A stretch of 64,000 nucleotides of DNA from contig NZ_JBCAQT010000008.1 in assembly GCF_038419845.1 (NCBI RefSeq), forward strand, positions 148,188 through 212,187, written 5' to 3'. This DNA comes from Marinimicrobium sp038419845. GTDB taxonomy: Bacteria; Pseudomonadota; Gammaproteobacteria; Pseudomonadales; Cellvibrionaceae. Position numbers and translations under genes: made by a program. Within the stretch, counting starts at the first letter, position 1, and every line of letters starts with the position of its first letter. The notes under the pieces were generated by a model, which was given only the letters and a program-made list of their open reading frames with translations, did no database searches and was not told the DNA's origin. Of the stretch, positions 63,754 to 64,000 are shown piece after piece.

Positions 63754-63955
63754 TGACTGACCCGTAGAAGAATGCTTTCCCTCCATTTAATTCTATCTCC
63801 GTCAGAAGCGATGTATTCGATACCGCAGGATTACACTTAAATGCGCCACACTGAAGATTCCGACTCCGGGCATTCGCGCTGGGGTAATCCTCCCATAAAT
63901 TAAGGGTACTCATAAGTAGAATTTTCTCGTAATCTATCCCCAGAGGAGATTCTGC

Positions 63956-64000
63956 ATGAAGAAGTCACGTTTTACCGACAGTCAGATCCTGGCCATCCTG
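63956..64000 (+). mobile_element. Start of an IS3-family transposase orfA (cut by window edge)
   Basis: An AGAGGAG ribosome binding site precedes an ATG that opens MKKSRFTDSQILAIL, the usual N-terminus of IS3-family OrfA helix-turn-helix proteins. Only 15 codons are inside the window, so the subgroup and integrity cannot be judged. Confidence 0.8.

Larger units (their letters stand above)
63652..63955. other. Intergenic region before the IS3-type transposase
   Basis: It holds two hairpins after the secreted-protein gene and then the leader of the insertion sequence. The left terminal repeat of the element should lie between about 63830 and 63950 but could not be placed with confidence without the other end. 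Confidence 0.5.

Overview
The window looks like a chromosomal segment of a carbohydrate-degrading marine or soil gammaproteobacterium, most likely of the Cellvibrionaceae (Saccharophagus / Cellvibrio / Marinimicrobium type). The clues are secreted multi-modular pectate lyases joined by long poly-serine linkers, two large TonB-dependent receptors, the tryptophan-halogenase/SapC pair that accompanies such receptors, and a gammaproteobacterial glyQ-glyS-gmhB-plsC order. The assignment is inference; no rRNA or tRNA was found to anchor it. Base composition is moderately GC-rich, except for the last 2.3 kb, which is clearly AT-richer.

Left part (1-8.4 kb): an orphan TonB receptor with a 37-bp palindrome in its upstream region, then a glycerol regulon (glpK divergent from glpR, then glpD and tpiA) with repeated TTCGTTT motifs in both control regions. 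No glycerol facilitator is present. Galactose/galactoside block (8.5-29.2 kb): cytoplasmic lacZ and a secreted alpha/beta hydrolase on the plus strand; on the minus strand a TonB receptor, then tryptophan halogenase, SapC, a GH36 alpha-galactosidase and a sodium:solute symporter; then the Leloir genes galE, galT and galK, a divergent LacI-type regulator, and an MFS exporter. Similar GTAAAC/CGTTAC motifs precede both the receptor and galE. The proposed logic is: oligosaccharide through the outer membrane by the receptor, through the inner membrane by the symporter, cleavage by GH36 or LacZ, and galactose into the Leloir pathway. A decayed start of another receptor gene lies in the receptor's leader.

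Middle (29.4-41.2 kb): ridA, an orphan PEP-CTERM protein, a small DUF3185 membrane protein, cheV, a translationally coupled ATP-grasp / inactive-transglutaminase-7TM / retropepsin-like lipoprotein operon, an LpxL-type acyltransferase, and the glyQ-glyS-gmhB-plsC operon. Next come two paralogous pectate lyases (41.2-47.7 kb), a GAF-GGDEF diguanylate cyclase, a glycosyltransferase, an LpxR-type outer-membrane protein, and an RND efflux operon ending in a DUF3144 gene.

Right part (56.4-64 kb): a GntR-YtrA-type regulator with an ABC-2 exporter and a clear palindromic operator, a 0.4-kb tract of two large related inverted-repeat elements, tex, and a low-GC tail of three unrecognised membrane or secreted protein genes. 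The window ends in the first codons of an IS3-type transposase. The most unusual items are the inverted-repeat element pair before tex, the broken receptor start, the halogenase/SapC galactoside operon with its proposed shared operators, and the ATP-grasp triad.
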